From positions 1 to 58,946 of the forward strand of contig SIBG01000014.1 of the NCBI GenBank assembly GCA_009695305.1: a stretch of DNA of 58,946 nt, given 5' to 3'. The notes below the pieces were generated by a model, which saw nothing but the letters and a program-made list of their open reading frames with translations, was not told the origin of the DNA and ran no database searches. Below are positions 9,327-17,401 of this stretch, piece after piece. The position numbers were made by a program, and so were the translations under genes. How positions within the stretch are numbered: position 1 is the first letter of the stretch; the number at the start of each line of letters is the position of its first letter. Source of the stretch: Opitutus sp. GTDB taxonomy: Bacteria; Verrucomicrobiota; Verrucomicrobiia; Opitutales; Opitutaceae.

Positions 9327-10973
9327 TCAGTCGCTCGCGAAGTTCGTGACCTGCGCGAGTTCGTTGGCAATGACGCGGTCGTTGCGCGAGCGGGGCATCT
9401 TGTGCTGGCCGCCCCATTTTCCCCGGTAACTCAGCCAGTGCTTGAACACGCCCGGCATCACGAGCCGCACGAATGGCGCCTCCAGACTGCCGCCTTTGCG
9501 CTTGGCGTCGTAGTCGGCATTGAGTCGCCGCAGCCCGGCGTCGAGTTCCGTGGCCATCTGGGGGCCAGTCGGCGTGATGGAGGTTCCGGGTTTCAACTCG
9601 ATCCACCATTCGTGTCGGCCGCGGTTTTGGCCCGTGAGCGAATTCGCGAACAGCGGCGCGACGTGGAAGCTCACAATGGTCCAGTCGCGGCGCTGGCAGA
9701 CGGCGACCAACGCATCGGTCAGCTCCTTTTCAATCACCTGTTCGCCAAACGCATTCAGGCGGAGTTTCGTGCGGCCGACGTAGATCAGCCGCGGTGGGTC
9801 GGTCGAGATGAACCGCACGATGTCGCCGAGGACATAGCGGACGAGGCCCGCGGGGGTGGTGAGCAGCAGCGCATAGTCCACGCCGGTGTTTACGCCGGTG
9901 AGCGGCACGACCCTGGCGCCGAGCTGCTCGAGCCGGGCTTCGTCAAAATCCGTCATCGGCAGGAATTCAAAAAACAACCCCGCGCCCGTCATCAGTCGCA
10001 GCCCGGCGACCGCCTCGCTATCCTGCGCGGCGATGAATCCCTCCACGGCCGGATAGACCTCGTGAAACTTCACCGTTGGCCCCAGCGCGAGTCTCAGCTC
10101 ATCCTGAAACGGCCCGAGAGGCACGCCGCTGTGAATGTAGCATTCCAGATTTGGCCACAGCCCCTGCAGATGAGAGGTGCGGCGCTTGCCCTGCGCCGAG
10201 CTCTCCCGCAACGCCGCGGCGAGGACCAGCACCCAGTTTGGAATGCCGGCGAGCAGCGAAATATCGAGGGGCGCCGTCCGCGCGACGATCGCATCGACCT
10301 TCGCCGGCCAGTCGGCCATCTGCGCGACGGCGGTCCCCGGCTCGTAGAGGTGATGTTCGTTCCACGCGGGCCGATTCAGCGTGGCGATCCCGCTCAGATC
10401 GCCCGCGTAGGCCTGGTGCGTCCCGGCCTCGGCGAGCAACGTGAGCGCGGTCGAGCCGCTGAGAAAAAGATGCCGCCCGCGAAAGACCCCCGTGTGCCGG
10501 GCGCGCACCGTGTAGAAGAGCAGCGAGTCGCGGCCTGCCTGCCGAAAGTGAGCGAGCATCGGATCCGTGACGGGGAGGCATTTCGGGCGGTCCGTGGTCG
10601 TGCCGGACGATTCCGCAAAAAACGTGCACTGCCCGGGCCACAGCACATCGCTTTCGCCCTGCTTCATCCGCTCGATCGCTGGGACGAGTTGCTCGTAGGT
10701 CCGCGGCGCGAGGCGGCGCGAAAAGTTTTCGTAACTCATCCCCGCTTCGACGCCCGCCTCGCGCCAGAACGACGTCGTCGCGAGCTGGGTGATGAGCCGG
10801 TCGAACGTCCGGGCCTGGGCGGTGGCCGCGCCACGTTTCTGGCGGAGGCGCCACTCGGCGACAGCGGATTGCAGGCCGGTGCCGAAGGTGTAGAATTTTT
10901 TTGGCCAGACCGGCATGGTTGCGCGTGCCTGTTCAGGCAGCGCCGCGAGCCGGGGCGCCGCAAGCGAATTCAC
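9327..10973 (-). CDS. GH3-family acyl-adenylate/amide-synthetase-like protein
   Basis: The product has 548 residues. It matches the GH3 family, known in plants for joining amino acids to auxin or jasmonate through an acyl-adenylate. The ATP-binding signature SSGTTTDRPKCLPV lies near residue 125, followed by FRGRHLFLSGS, CYIHSGVPLGPFQDEL, YPAVEGFIAAQ and the hinge-like YVLGDIVRF/GRTKLRLNAFGEQVIE region that leads into the C-terminal lid. No signal peptide is seen, so it is cytoplasmic. Bacterial GH3 proteins are common but mostly uncharacterised, and no substrate can be named. A terminator follows at 9173-9215. Confidence 0.87.
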   Translation of the reverse strand: MNSLAAPRLAALPEQARATMPVWPKKFYTFGTGLQSAVAEWRLRQKRGAATAQARTFDRLITQLATTSFWREAGVEAGMSYENFSRRLAPRTYEQLVPAIERMKQGESDVLWPGQCTFFAESSGTTTDRPKCLPVTDPMLAHFRQAGRDSLLFYTVRARHTGVFRGRHLFLSGSTALTLLAEAGTHQAYAGDLSGIATLNRPAWNEHHLYEPGTAVAQMADWPAKVDAIVARTAPLDISLLAGIPNWVLVLAAALRESSAQGKRRTSHLQGLWPNLECYIHSGVPLGPFQDELRLALGPTVKFHEVYPAVEGFIAAQDSEAVAGLRLMTGAGLFFEFLPMTDFDEARLEQLGARVVPLTGVNTGVDYALLLTTPAGLVRYVLGDIVRFISTDPPRLIYVGRTKLRLNAFGEQVIEKELTDALVAVCQRRDWTIVSFHVAPLFANSLTGQNRGRHEWWIELKPGTSITPTGPQMATELDAGLRRLNADYDAKRKGGSLEAPFVRLVMPGVFKHWLSYRGKWGGQHKMPRSRNDRVIANELAQVTNFASD

Positions 10974-11060
10974 GGGGCGCGCCGAAACTTACCCGCTTTT
11001 ACGCGCCGTCGTGGGCGGCGGGGACGGGGTTTGGGCGCCGCGCCCGTGATTTGGTTTGCC

Positions 11061-11079
11061 CACGGGCGGGAAGCCCGTG
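11061..11079. repeat. Short hairpin repeat (CACGGGC/GCCCGTG)
   Basis: CACGGGC at 11061-11067 is complementary to GCCCGTG at 11073-11079 with a 5-base spacer. It lies between the divergent GH3 and pseudouridine synthase genes, 14 bases before the start of the latter. Its role is unknown; it resembles small dispersed intergenic palindromes. Confidence 0.5.
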
Positions 11080-11093
11080 CCACTTCAGGGCGC

Positions 11094-11882
11094 ATGCCGC
11101 TTTCCCCTGTCATCTTCGAGGACGAATCGCTCATTGCCTTCGACAAACCGAGCGGCCTGCTGGTCGCGCCGGACCGCTGGGACAAAAAACGCGAAAACCT
11201 GATGGGCCTCGTGCACGCCAAATTCGGCCACGGGGTCGCCAACGTCCACCGGCTGGATGCCGATACGAGCGGCCTGCTGCTCTGCGCCAAGTCGAAACCG
11301 GCGCTCGATTTCCTCAGCGGCCAGTTTCAGTCCAAGACCGTCGGGAAAAGATATCACGCCCTCGTTGTCGTGCTGCCGCTGGACGAGGCGATGAAGGTCA
11401 TCGCGCCCGTGCGCGACGCGGCCGGTGCGTTGCCGGAGGCGTTTACCATCGAGGTCGCGCTCGGCGAGGACGAGCGGCAGAAGGGGCGGATGCGGGTCTT
11501 CAAGGGCCGCGGCGGCAAGGACTGCGTGACGGAATTCCGCACCCTCGAGCGCTTCGGGCGGTTTGCGTTCGTCGAGTGCCGGCCGCTCACCGGCCGCACG
11601 CACCAGCTTCGCGTGCACCTCGCCGCGGCGGGCGCGCCGATTTTGAACGATCCCTTTTACGGCCACCCCGACATCAAGCTCCTGCTTTCCGAGCTCAAGC
11701 GCCGCTACAAGGGCCGGGACGAGGAGAAGCCGCTCATCGCGCGGCTCGCGCTCCATGCGAGCGAGCTCACGCTCAAGCATCCGGTCACCCGCGAGCCATT
11801 CACCCTCACCTCGCCTCTGCCGCACGAATTTGAGATCGCGCTGAAATATCTCCGGAAATTTTCCCCGTCCCGTCCACGGTAA
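11094..11882 (+). CDS. RluA-family RNA pseudouridine synthase
   Basis: The product has 262 residues. The frame is open far upstream, but that part is antisense to the GH3 gene; the ATG at 11094 starts at the domain edge (MPLSPVIFEDESLIAFDKPSG). The catalytic motif is HRLDADTSGLLL with Asp55 as the expected nucleophile. The second family motif RTHQLRVHLAAAG follows, then DPFYG. It should isomerise uridine in rRNA or tRNA. There is no N-terminal S4 domain, so it is a short RluA/RluC-like form and the exact target is undetermined. Confidence 0.92.
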   Translation: MPLSPVIFEDESLIAFDKPSGLLVAPDRWDKKRENLMGLVHAKFGHGVANVHRLDADTSGLLLCAKSKPALDFLSGQFQSKTVGKRYHALVVVLPLDEAMKVIAPVRDAAGALPEAFTIEVALGEDERQKGRMRVFKGRGGKDCVTEFRTLERFGRFAFVECRPLTGRTHQLRVHLAAAGAPILNDPFYGHPDIKLLLSELKRRYKGRDEEKPLIARLALHASELTLKHPVTREPFTLTSPLPHEFEIALKYLRKFSPSRPR

Positions 11883-11963
11883 GGTCCGCGGCGCGGCGGG
11901 AAGGCGCGCGGTCCCAAATTTGGCCGGTCGTGCGATTACTTTTCGATCCCACGCCAACCCGCC

Positions 11964-12631
11964 ATGACCACCCTCCGCCGCGGCCGCGCCCTCCTTTTCC
12001 CGCTCGCGCTCACTTCGGCCGCGTTGGCCCAGTCCGCCAACCCTGCGCCCGCGGCCAAACCCGATGAAGCCGTTCAGCTCTCGGAATTCACGGTCACGGA
12101 AAAAATCGCGACAGCTACGTCGCCGCCGAGTCGATCACCGGCACGCGAGTGCGCACGCCGATCAAGGACCTCACGTTGCTCGGCGGCTACGGCTACGTGA
12201 AGGCCCGGACGACCGCCAACGGCCGCGACCTCGATTCCATCGGCCGCCGCCCCGCCAAACTGCCCGCCGTCACCTCCGGCCTCGCGCTGAAATACAACCT
12301 CGGGGCCGTGGTGACGGGCCTCGCGTTCCACGCTCGGGTCACCTTCACCGGCCAGACGTTTCCCGACTCGCTCGCGGGCGGCATCAACGAGGGGGCGACG
12401 AGTCCCCAGCGTGGCTCCACGCTCTCGCACGATGGCCGCCGCACGCTGTCGCTGCCGAGCTATTCGATCGCCGATCTCGGTCTCAGTTGCCGGCTCCGCC
12501 CGGCTGACTCGACGTTCAGCCCTACGATCCGGCTGAACGTGAAGAATCTCAACGACGCCGACTACCTCGACACCCAGAAAAAAACCGGCGACCGCCGCGG
12601 GGTCTACGTCAGTTATGCGGTGAACCATTAA
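11964..12631 (+). pseudogene. TonB-dependent receptor remnant with internal deletion and frameshift
   Basis: The N-terminus is intact: a signal peptide (FPLALTSAALAQS), then the TonB-box-like EAVQLSEFTVTEK. The frame breaks in the A run at 12100-12105; one more A would give TEKNRDSYVAAES, and the other frame continues as AAESITGTRVRTPIKD, the usual start of a plug domain. The text then jumps directly to LTLLGGYGYVKARTT, which belongs near the end of the barrel, and runs to DTQKKTGDRRGVYVSYAVNH and a stop. Plug and most of the barrel, probably several hundred residues, are missing. It cannot make a working receptor. Confidence 0.85.
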
Positions 12632-12732
12632 GTTGAAAATGTCCTCCGACGCGCGCTTGCCGTCGGGCCGCGAACCGTAGAGCGTCCCCGGTCGGCCCGC
12701 GGCCACCTTGGCCCAGGGCAAAAAAAATCCCC

Positions 12733-13647
12733 ATGAATCAACCCGCTCTCACTCGTCGCGAAATTCTCAAAACCGCCGCACTCGGCGCCTTCACCCTGCC
12801 GCTGTTCGGTTCGGTCGCGTTCGCGGCGGAAAAAAAGAACGCGGAGAAGGCGGCGCCCGCCGTCCTGCCTTCCTATGCGACTTTCCCCGACGGTCGCGAA
12901 CACGGACTGCGCCTCGGCGTGACGTCCTATTCCACCCGCAGCCTCACACTGGACGAGACGATCGCGACCATGAAGGTGGTGCGCATTTCGAACCTCGCAC
13001 TCTACAAGGCGCACTGCAATTGGGAGAGCGCCAGCGTCGACGAGTGCCGCGCCATCGGGGAAAAACTCAAAGCGGGCGGATTCCGTCTCACCGGCTCCGG
13101 CGTCATCAATCTGTCGAACGACGAGGCAAAGACGCGCCAGGCCTTCGAAAACGCGAAGGCTGGCGGCATGGCGACGATGGTCTGCAAACCCGCCAAGGAT
13201 GCGCTTCGTCTCGTCGAGCAGCTCGCGAAGGAGTTCGACCAGAAACTTGCGATTCACAATCACGGTCCGGAAGATAAGGAGTATCCGAGCCCCGCGGTCG
13301 CGTTTGAGGCGATCAAGTCGCTCGATTCCCGCATCGGCCTGTGCATCGACGTCGGCCACACCGCGCGGTTTGGCGAAGATCCAATTGCCGCCATCAAGAA
13401 ATACGCCTCGCGCGTCTACGATGTGCACATGAAGGACAGCGTCGCCATTGTCGGCGCGCAGAAGGATGTGCCGATCGAGGTCGGCGCGGGTCGCCTCGAC
13501 ATCCGCGGCCTCCTCCGCGTCCTGCTCGAGGTGAAATACAACGGCGTCGTGACGTTTGAATACGAAAAGGTCGCCGGCAATCCCGTGACTGGCCTCGCCG
13601 AGTCGCTGGGTTACGTGCGGGGCATGCTTGCGGCGCTGGCGGCCTAA
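12733..13647 (+). CDS. Exported sugar phosphate isomerase/epimerase-like TIM-barrel protein
   Basis: The product has 304 residues. A Tat-like leader (TRREILKTAALGAF) covers about residues 1-35. The rest is an AP-endonuclease-2-type TIM barrel: GVTSYSTRSLTLDE at strand 1, AIHNHGPED, LCIDVGHTARFGEDP, VHMKDS and VTFEYEK supply the usual acidic and His metal ligands. Such proteins act on small sugars or polyols. It is followed directly by a double-thioredoxin gene whose ATG is 15 bases after the stop, so the two are likely cotranscribed. The substrate is unknown. Confidence 0.88.
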   Translation: MNQPALTRREILKTAALGAFTLPLFGSVAFAAEKKNAEKAAPAVLPSYATFPDGREHGLRLGVTSYSTRSLTLDETIATMKVVRISNLALYKAHCNWESASVDECRAIGEKLKAGGFRLTGSGVINLSNDEAKTRQAFENAKAGGMATMVCKPAKDALRLVEQLAKEFDQKLAIHNHGPEDKEYPSPAVAFEAIKSLDSRIGLCIDVGHTARFGEDPIAAIKKYASRVYDVHMKDSVAIVGAQKDVPIEVGAGRLDIRGLLRVLLEVKYNGVVTFEYEKVAGNPVTGLAESLGYVRGMLAALAA

Positions 13648-13662
13648 TTGACCTTTTTCCCG

Positions 13663-14859
13663 ATGATACCCCATCGCCTCGGTTTGCTCGCCGGCGCCAT
13701 CCTCTTGGCCGGCCCCGTCGTCTCCGCGGCAGAGAACTACGAGGCCCTCCTCCCGCCCGACGCGAAAAGACTGCACCTCGGCGACGCCGCGCCGGATTTC
13801 AAACTGCTCGGCATCGATGGCCGGACCATGACGCTGGCCGATTTCAAGCCGGCGCCCGTGCTCATGGTCGTGTTCCTTTCCAACCACTGTCCCTACTCGC
13901 ATGCGGCCGAGACGCGCCTCCTCCCGCTCGCGCGCGAGTTCGCCGGCCAGGGCCTCGCGGTCGTTGCCATCAATCCCAACAGCCCCGACAACGTCTCCGT
14001 CACCGAGCTCGGTTACAGCAAATACAACGACGGCTACGAGGAGATGAAACTCTACGCGCGCGACCAGGGTTTCCCGTTTCCCTACCTCTACGACGGCGAC
14101 ACCCAGGCCACCGCGAAAGCTTACGGCTGCCTCGCCACGCCGCACGTCATGCTCTTCGACCGCGAGCGGAAGCTCCGCTACGCCGGTCGGGTGGACGACT
14201 CGCGGTTCGAGGATCCGAAAACCGTCACCGCGCTCGACGCCCGCAACGCCGTCGTCGAAATGCTCGCGGGCCGGCCCGTCACCAAGCCGTTGACGCCGGT
14301 GCTGGGCTGCTCGACCAAATGGAATCACAAGCAGGCGGACATCGCCAAGGCTGAGGCCAAATGGAAGGCCGCGCCGGTGGACCTGGCCTTGATCGACGCC
14401 GCGGGGGTGGCCGCACTCGCAAAAAACACCTCGAACCGCCTGCGCCTCGTCAATGTCTGGGCCACCTGGTGCGCGCCGTGCGTCGCGGAGTTTCCCGCGC
14501 TGGTCTCGCTCTCGCGGCGCATGGGCAACCGTGACTTCGAGTTGATCACGATCAGCCTGGATGACCCGAAGATGTCGGCGTCGGCGAAGAAGTTTTTGGA
14601 GAACCAGCACGCCACGGCCCCCAACCGCCTCAAGCGCCTGCTGAAGGCCGAAGGCCGCGAGGCCGTGAATTTCCTCTACACCGAGGCGAACGCGGACGCG
14701 CTGGTGCAGGCGCTCGACCCCGCGTGGCCCGGCCCGCTGCCCCACACCGTGCTCATCGCGCCCGGCGGGAAAATTCTCTGGCGCCACAATGGCCCCGTGG
14801 ATTCCAAAGAGCTGCTCGACACCGTCGTCGCCGCCCTCGGCCCCTATTACACGCCCTGA
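13663..14859 (+). CDS. Exported protein with two tandem thioredoxin-like domains
   Basis: The product has 398 residues from the ATG at 13663; a TTG at 13648 is possible but adds only five residues before the signal peptide (LGLLAGAILLAGPVVSA). Domain 1 (about residues 30-190) is AhpC/TSA-like, with SNHCPYSHA giving Cys76-Pro-Tyr-Ser79, so the second redox cysteine is replaced by Ser. Domain 2 (about residues 230-395) has the classical WATWCAPC (Cys270 and Cys273). A DRERKLRYAGRVDDSRFEDP segment closes domain 1, as in DUF3738/thioredoxin proteins of Planctomycetes. A relay between the two sites is possible but not shown. Confidence 0.85.
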   Translation: MIPHRLGLLAGAILLAGPVVSAAENYEALLPPDAKRLHLGDAAPDFKLLGIDGRTMTLADFKPAPVLMVVFLSNHCPYSHAAETRLLPLAREFAGQGLAVVAINPNSPDNVSVTELGYSKYNDGYEEMKLYARDQGFPFPYLYDGDTQATAKAYGCLATPHVMLFDRERKLRYAGRVDDSRFEDPKTVTALDARNAVVEMLAGRPVTKPLTPVLGCSTKWNHKQADIAKAEAKWKAAPVDLALIDAAGVAALAKNTSNRLRLVNVWATWCAPCVAEFPALVSLSRRMGNRDFELITISLDDPKMSASAKKFLENQHATAPNRLKRLLKAEGREAVNFLYTEANADALVQALDPAWPGPLPHTVLIAPGGKILWRHNGPVDSKELLDTVVAALGPYYTP

Positions 14860-14869
14860 AGAAAAAGCC

Positions 14870-14898
14870 GGTCATTCTGCGCTGCGCTCAGAATGACC
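14870..14898. repeat. Short palindrome GGTCATTCTG/CAGAATGACC
   Basis: A perfect 10-bp stem (14870-14879 with 14889-14898) and a 9-base loop lie between the double-thioredoxin gene and the Gfo/Idh/MocA gene. The GTCATTCTG...CAGAATGAC pattern is a dispersed bacterial intergenic repeat. It is 11 bases after the stop codon and could also work as a weak terminator, but no T tract follows. Confidence 0.7.
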
Positions 14899-14906
14899 AT
14901 CATGGA

Positions 14907-15965
14907 ATGCACGTGGCTCTCTCTTCTCCATCACCCCTCGGCTTCGGCATCATCGGTGTCGGCATGATCGCCGATTACCACGCGCAGGCCATCGCCGCGA
15001 CCACGGGCGCGAAACTGGTCGGCCTCGCCACGCGCAACGCGGAAAACGCCCGCGCCTTCGCGCAAAAACACTCCGTCCCTTTCACCACCGCCAGCGTCGC
15101 CGAATTGGTCGCCCGGCCTGAGATCCACGTCGTGTGCATCACGACGCCGAGCGGTGCCCACCTTGAGGCCGCGCTCGCCGCCGTCCGTGCCGGCAAGCAC
15201 GTGGTCGTCGAGAAACCGATTGAAGTCACCGTCGCGCGCGTCGACGAACTGCTCCGCGCCGCCGCGGCCGCGGGCGTGAGGGTCGCCCCGATCTTTCAGG
15301 CCCGCTTTGGGGACGGCGCCCGCACGCTCAAGGCGGCGCTGGTCGCCGGCCGCTTCGGCCGGCTCGTCCTCGCCAGCGCCGATGTGAAGTGGCATCGCTC
15401 GCGCGAATATTATACCGGATGGAAAGGCACGCTGGCCCTCGACGGCGGCGGCGCGGCGATGAACCAGGGCATTCACGGCATCGACCTGTTGCAGTGGTTT
15501 GCCGGGATGCCGGCCGAGGTTTCGTGTTGGACGACGCGCCGGGTTTACCCGCACATCGAGTCCGAGGACACGCTCAGCGCCACGCTCCGGTTTGCGGGCG
15601 GCGCGCTGGGCAGCATCGAGGCCACGACCGCGGCCTGGCCCGGCTGGGCGCGGCGGATTGAGATTTGCGGTGAGCACGGCTCCGCGCGGCTTGAGGATGA
15701 CCACCTCGCCGAATGGAAATTTCGTGACCCGCTGCCCTCAGATGACGCCGTCCGTGCCGCCGGCCTCGACCCGGCGATGGTTTCCGGTGCGAGCGCGCCG
15801 AACGCGATCAGCTTCCGGGGTCATCTCCGGCAGATCCAGGATCTGGTCGATTCGCTGTGTGACAATCGGCCGGTAGCCATCGACGGTCAGGAAGCGCGCA
15901 AAGCCGTCGCGCTCATCTGCGCGCTCTACGCCTCTGCCGAGCGTGGTGTGCCGGTGAAGCTCTGA
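14907..15965 (+). CDS. Gfo/Idh/MocA-family NAD(P)-dependent oxidoreductase
   Basis: The product has 352 residues with no signal peptide. The N-terminal Rossmann fold has GFGIIGVGMIADYHAQAI, and the family motif EKPIEVT lies near residue 100. The C-terminal catalytic sheet contains GGGAAMNQGIHGIDLLQWF, with the conserved His of the active site. Members oxidise or reduce sugars, inositol or sugar nucleotides. An ATG at 14902 is out of frame, so the ATG at 14907 was chosen. It precedes an MFS transporter gene by 27 bases, which suggests joint uptake and oxidation of a sugar or polyol. Confidence 0.92.
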   Translation: MHVALSSPSPLGFGIIGVGMIADYHAQAIAATTGAKLVGLATRNAENARAFAQKHSVPFTTASVAELVARPEIHVVCITTPSGAHLEAALAAVRAGKHVVVEKPIEVTVARVDELLRAAAAAGVRVAPIFQARFGDGARTLKAALVAGRFGRLVLASADVKWHRSREYYTGWKGTLALDGGGAAMNQGIHGIDLLQWFAGMPAEVSCWTTRRVYPHIESEDTLSATLRFAGGALGSIEATTAAWPGWARRIEICGEHGSARLEDDHLAEWKFRDPLPSDDAVRAAGLDPAMVSGASAPNAISFRGHLRQIQDLVDSLCDNRPVAIDGQEARKAVALICALYASAERGVPVKL

Positions 15966-15992
15966 AGTCCACCCCACGCAAAACTTTCCCCT

Positions 15993-17330
15993 ATGTCATC
16001 CCCTGCCGCACTCTCTCTGCCTTGGTGGCGCTCCTTTAACCGGGAACACTGGTTCGTCTTCGTCGTCGCCTCGCTGGCGTGGATGTTCGACTGCATGGAT
16101 CAGCAGTTCTTCAACCTCGCGCGCGACGGCGCGATGGAGGATCTCGTCGGCAAGGCCGCGGCCACGGTCAAGGCGCCCTACACGACCTCGATCTTCCTGC
16201 TCGGCTGGGCCACCGGTGGCTTGATTCTCGGCGCTCTCGGCGATCGTTTCGGCCGGGCGAAGGTGCTCACCTATGCGATTCTGCTCTATTCGGTGTGCAC
16301 GGGGTTGAGCTGCCTCTCGACCGGGCTCTTCGATTTTTGCATTTACCGGTTCCTCACCGGAATCGGCGTCGGCGGCGTGTTCGGTCTCGCGGTCGCACTC
16401 GTGGCCGACTCGGTGCCGGATCACACCCGTGCGCCGGCGCTGGGCGCGCTGCAAATCGCCTCGGTCATCGGCAATCTCGCCGCCGGGCTCATCGGCATGG
16501 GCATCGGCATGATCGCGGTGCTGCCGTTCGGGTTAAGGCCGTGGCAGGCGATGTTTCTCGTCGGCGCGCTTCCCGCGATATTATGCGTGGTTGTGATGGC
16601 GAAGTTGAAGGAACCGCCGCGGTGGATCGCCGCGAAGGCCCACGGCGCGCTGACCGGTGTGAAGTTCGGTTCGTATGCGTCGCTGCTGGGCCATCCGCGC
16701 TGGAGAAAAAACGCGTGGCTTGCGCTCGCGGGCTGCAGCGCCGGCATCATCGGCCTGTGGGGCATCGGCAACTTCCACCCCATCATCACGCGGAGCATCA
16801 TCGGTGATCACTTGAAAGAGCTGAACCTTTCCGCGGGTGACATGGTGCGCGCGAAGGCGTTCTGGAGCTCCGCCGGCCTGCTGCTCCAAAACATCGGTGG
16901 TTTCTTCGGCATGTATCTGCTGGCGAAAATTGCGCAGAGCAAGGGCCGCCGTTTTGCGTTCGGCCTTTCGCTGATCCTGTCGTTCGCCTCCACGATTCTT
17001 GTTTTCCAGTTTATGCGCGGCTATGGCGACCTCTGGATGCTCGCGGTGATGGGCTTTGGCCAGCTGTCGGTTTTCGCCGTCTATGCGATCTATCTGCCCG
17101 AGCTTTTCCCGACGAGTCTGCGCAGCACGGGCACGAGTTTTTGCTACAACGTCGGCCGCGTGGTCGCGGCGACGGCGCCGTTCACGCTGAGCAAGATCAC
17201 CGCGAGTTTCGGCGGCGATCTCGCGGCTTTCCGCATCGGCGGCCTGTGCGTGAGCGTGGTGCTGTTGCTCGGCCTCGCGGTCGTGCCGTTCCTGCCGGAG
17301 ACGAAGGGCCAGCCGCTGCCGGAGGAGTGA
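15993..17330 (+). CDS. MFS transporter (aromatic acid/sialate-type symporter fold)
   Basis: The product has 445 residues with about twelve predicted membrane segments. The acidic residue in the first segment (MFDCMDQQFFNL), the loop-2/3 signature GALGDRFGRAKV and the late YLPELFPTSLRSTGTSF are typical of MFS proton symporters for sugar acids, sialate or aromatic acids. It lies in the inner membrane and probably imports the substrate of the neighbouring Gfo/Idh/MocA protein. The exact solute cannot be read from sequence. Confidence 0.88.
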   Translation: MSSPAALSLPWWRSFNREHWFVFVVASLAWMFDCMDQQFFNLARDGAMEDLVGKAAATVKAPYTTSIFLLGWATGGLILGALGDRFGRAKVLTYAILLYSVCTGLSCLSTGLFDFCIYRFLTGIGVGGVFGLAVALVADSVPDHTRAPALGALQIASVIGNLAAGLIGMGIGMIAVLPFGLRPWQAMFLVGALPAILCVVVMAKLKEPPRWIAAKAHGALTGVKFGSYASLLGHPRWRKNAWLALAGCSAGIIGLWGIGNFHPIITRSIIGDHLKELNLSAGDMVRAKAFWSSAGLLLQNIGGFFGMYLLAKIAQSKGRRFAFGLSLILSFASTILVFQFMRGYGDLWMLAVMGFGQLSVFAVYAIYLPELFPTSLRSTGTSFCYNVGRVVAATAPFTLSKITASFGGDLAAFRIGGLCVSVVLLLGLAVVPFLPETKGQPLPEE

Positions 17331-17359
17331 GCAGCGGCAGCGCGATCGAGCTGCGAGCT

Positions 17360-17401
17360 CCAACGAAAGTTTGACGCCCTGATTCGGCGTCCTTTCGTTG
17401 G
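17360..17401. repeat. Strong two-part hairpin between the two MFS genes
   Basis: CCAACGAAAG (17360-17369) pairs with CTTTCGTTGG (17392-17401), and inside it GACGCC (17373-17378) pairs with GGCGTC (17386-17391) around a 7-base loop. The structure lies 30 bases after the first MFS gene and covers the TTG proposed as start of the second. There is no T tract. It may be a terminator, an attenuator or a dispersed palindrome. Confidence 0.75.

Noticed and set aside
9402..11093. Upstream extension of the pseudouridine synthase frame
   Set aside because: It is antisense to the GH3 gene; the synthase domain begins at the ATG at 11094.
12628..14787. A 719-codon minus-strand frame spanning two genes
   Set aside because: It covers the antisense of both the isomerase-like and the double-thioredoxin genes and has no domain.
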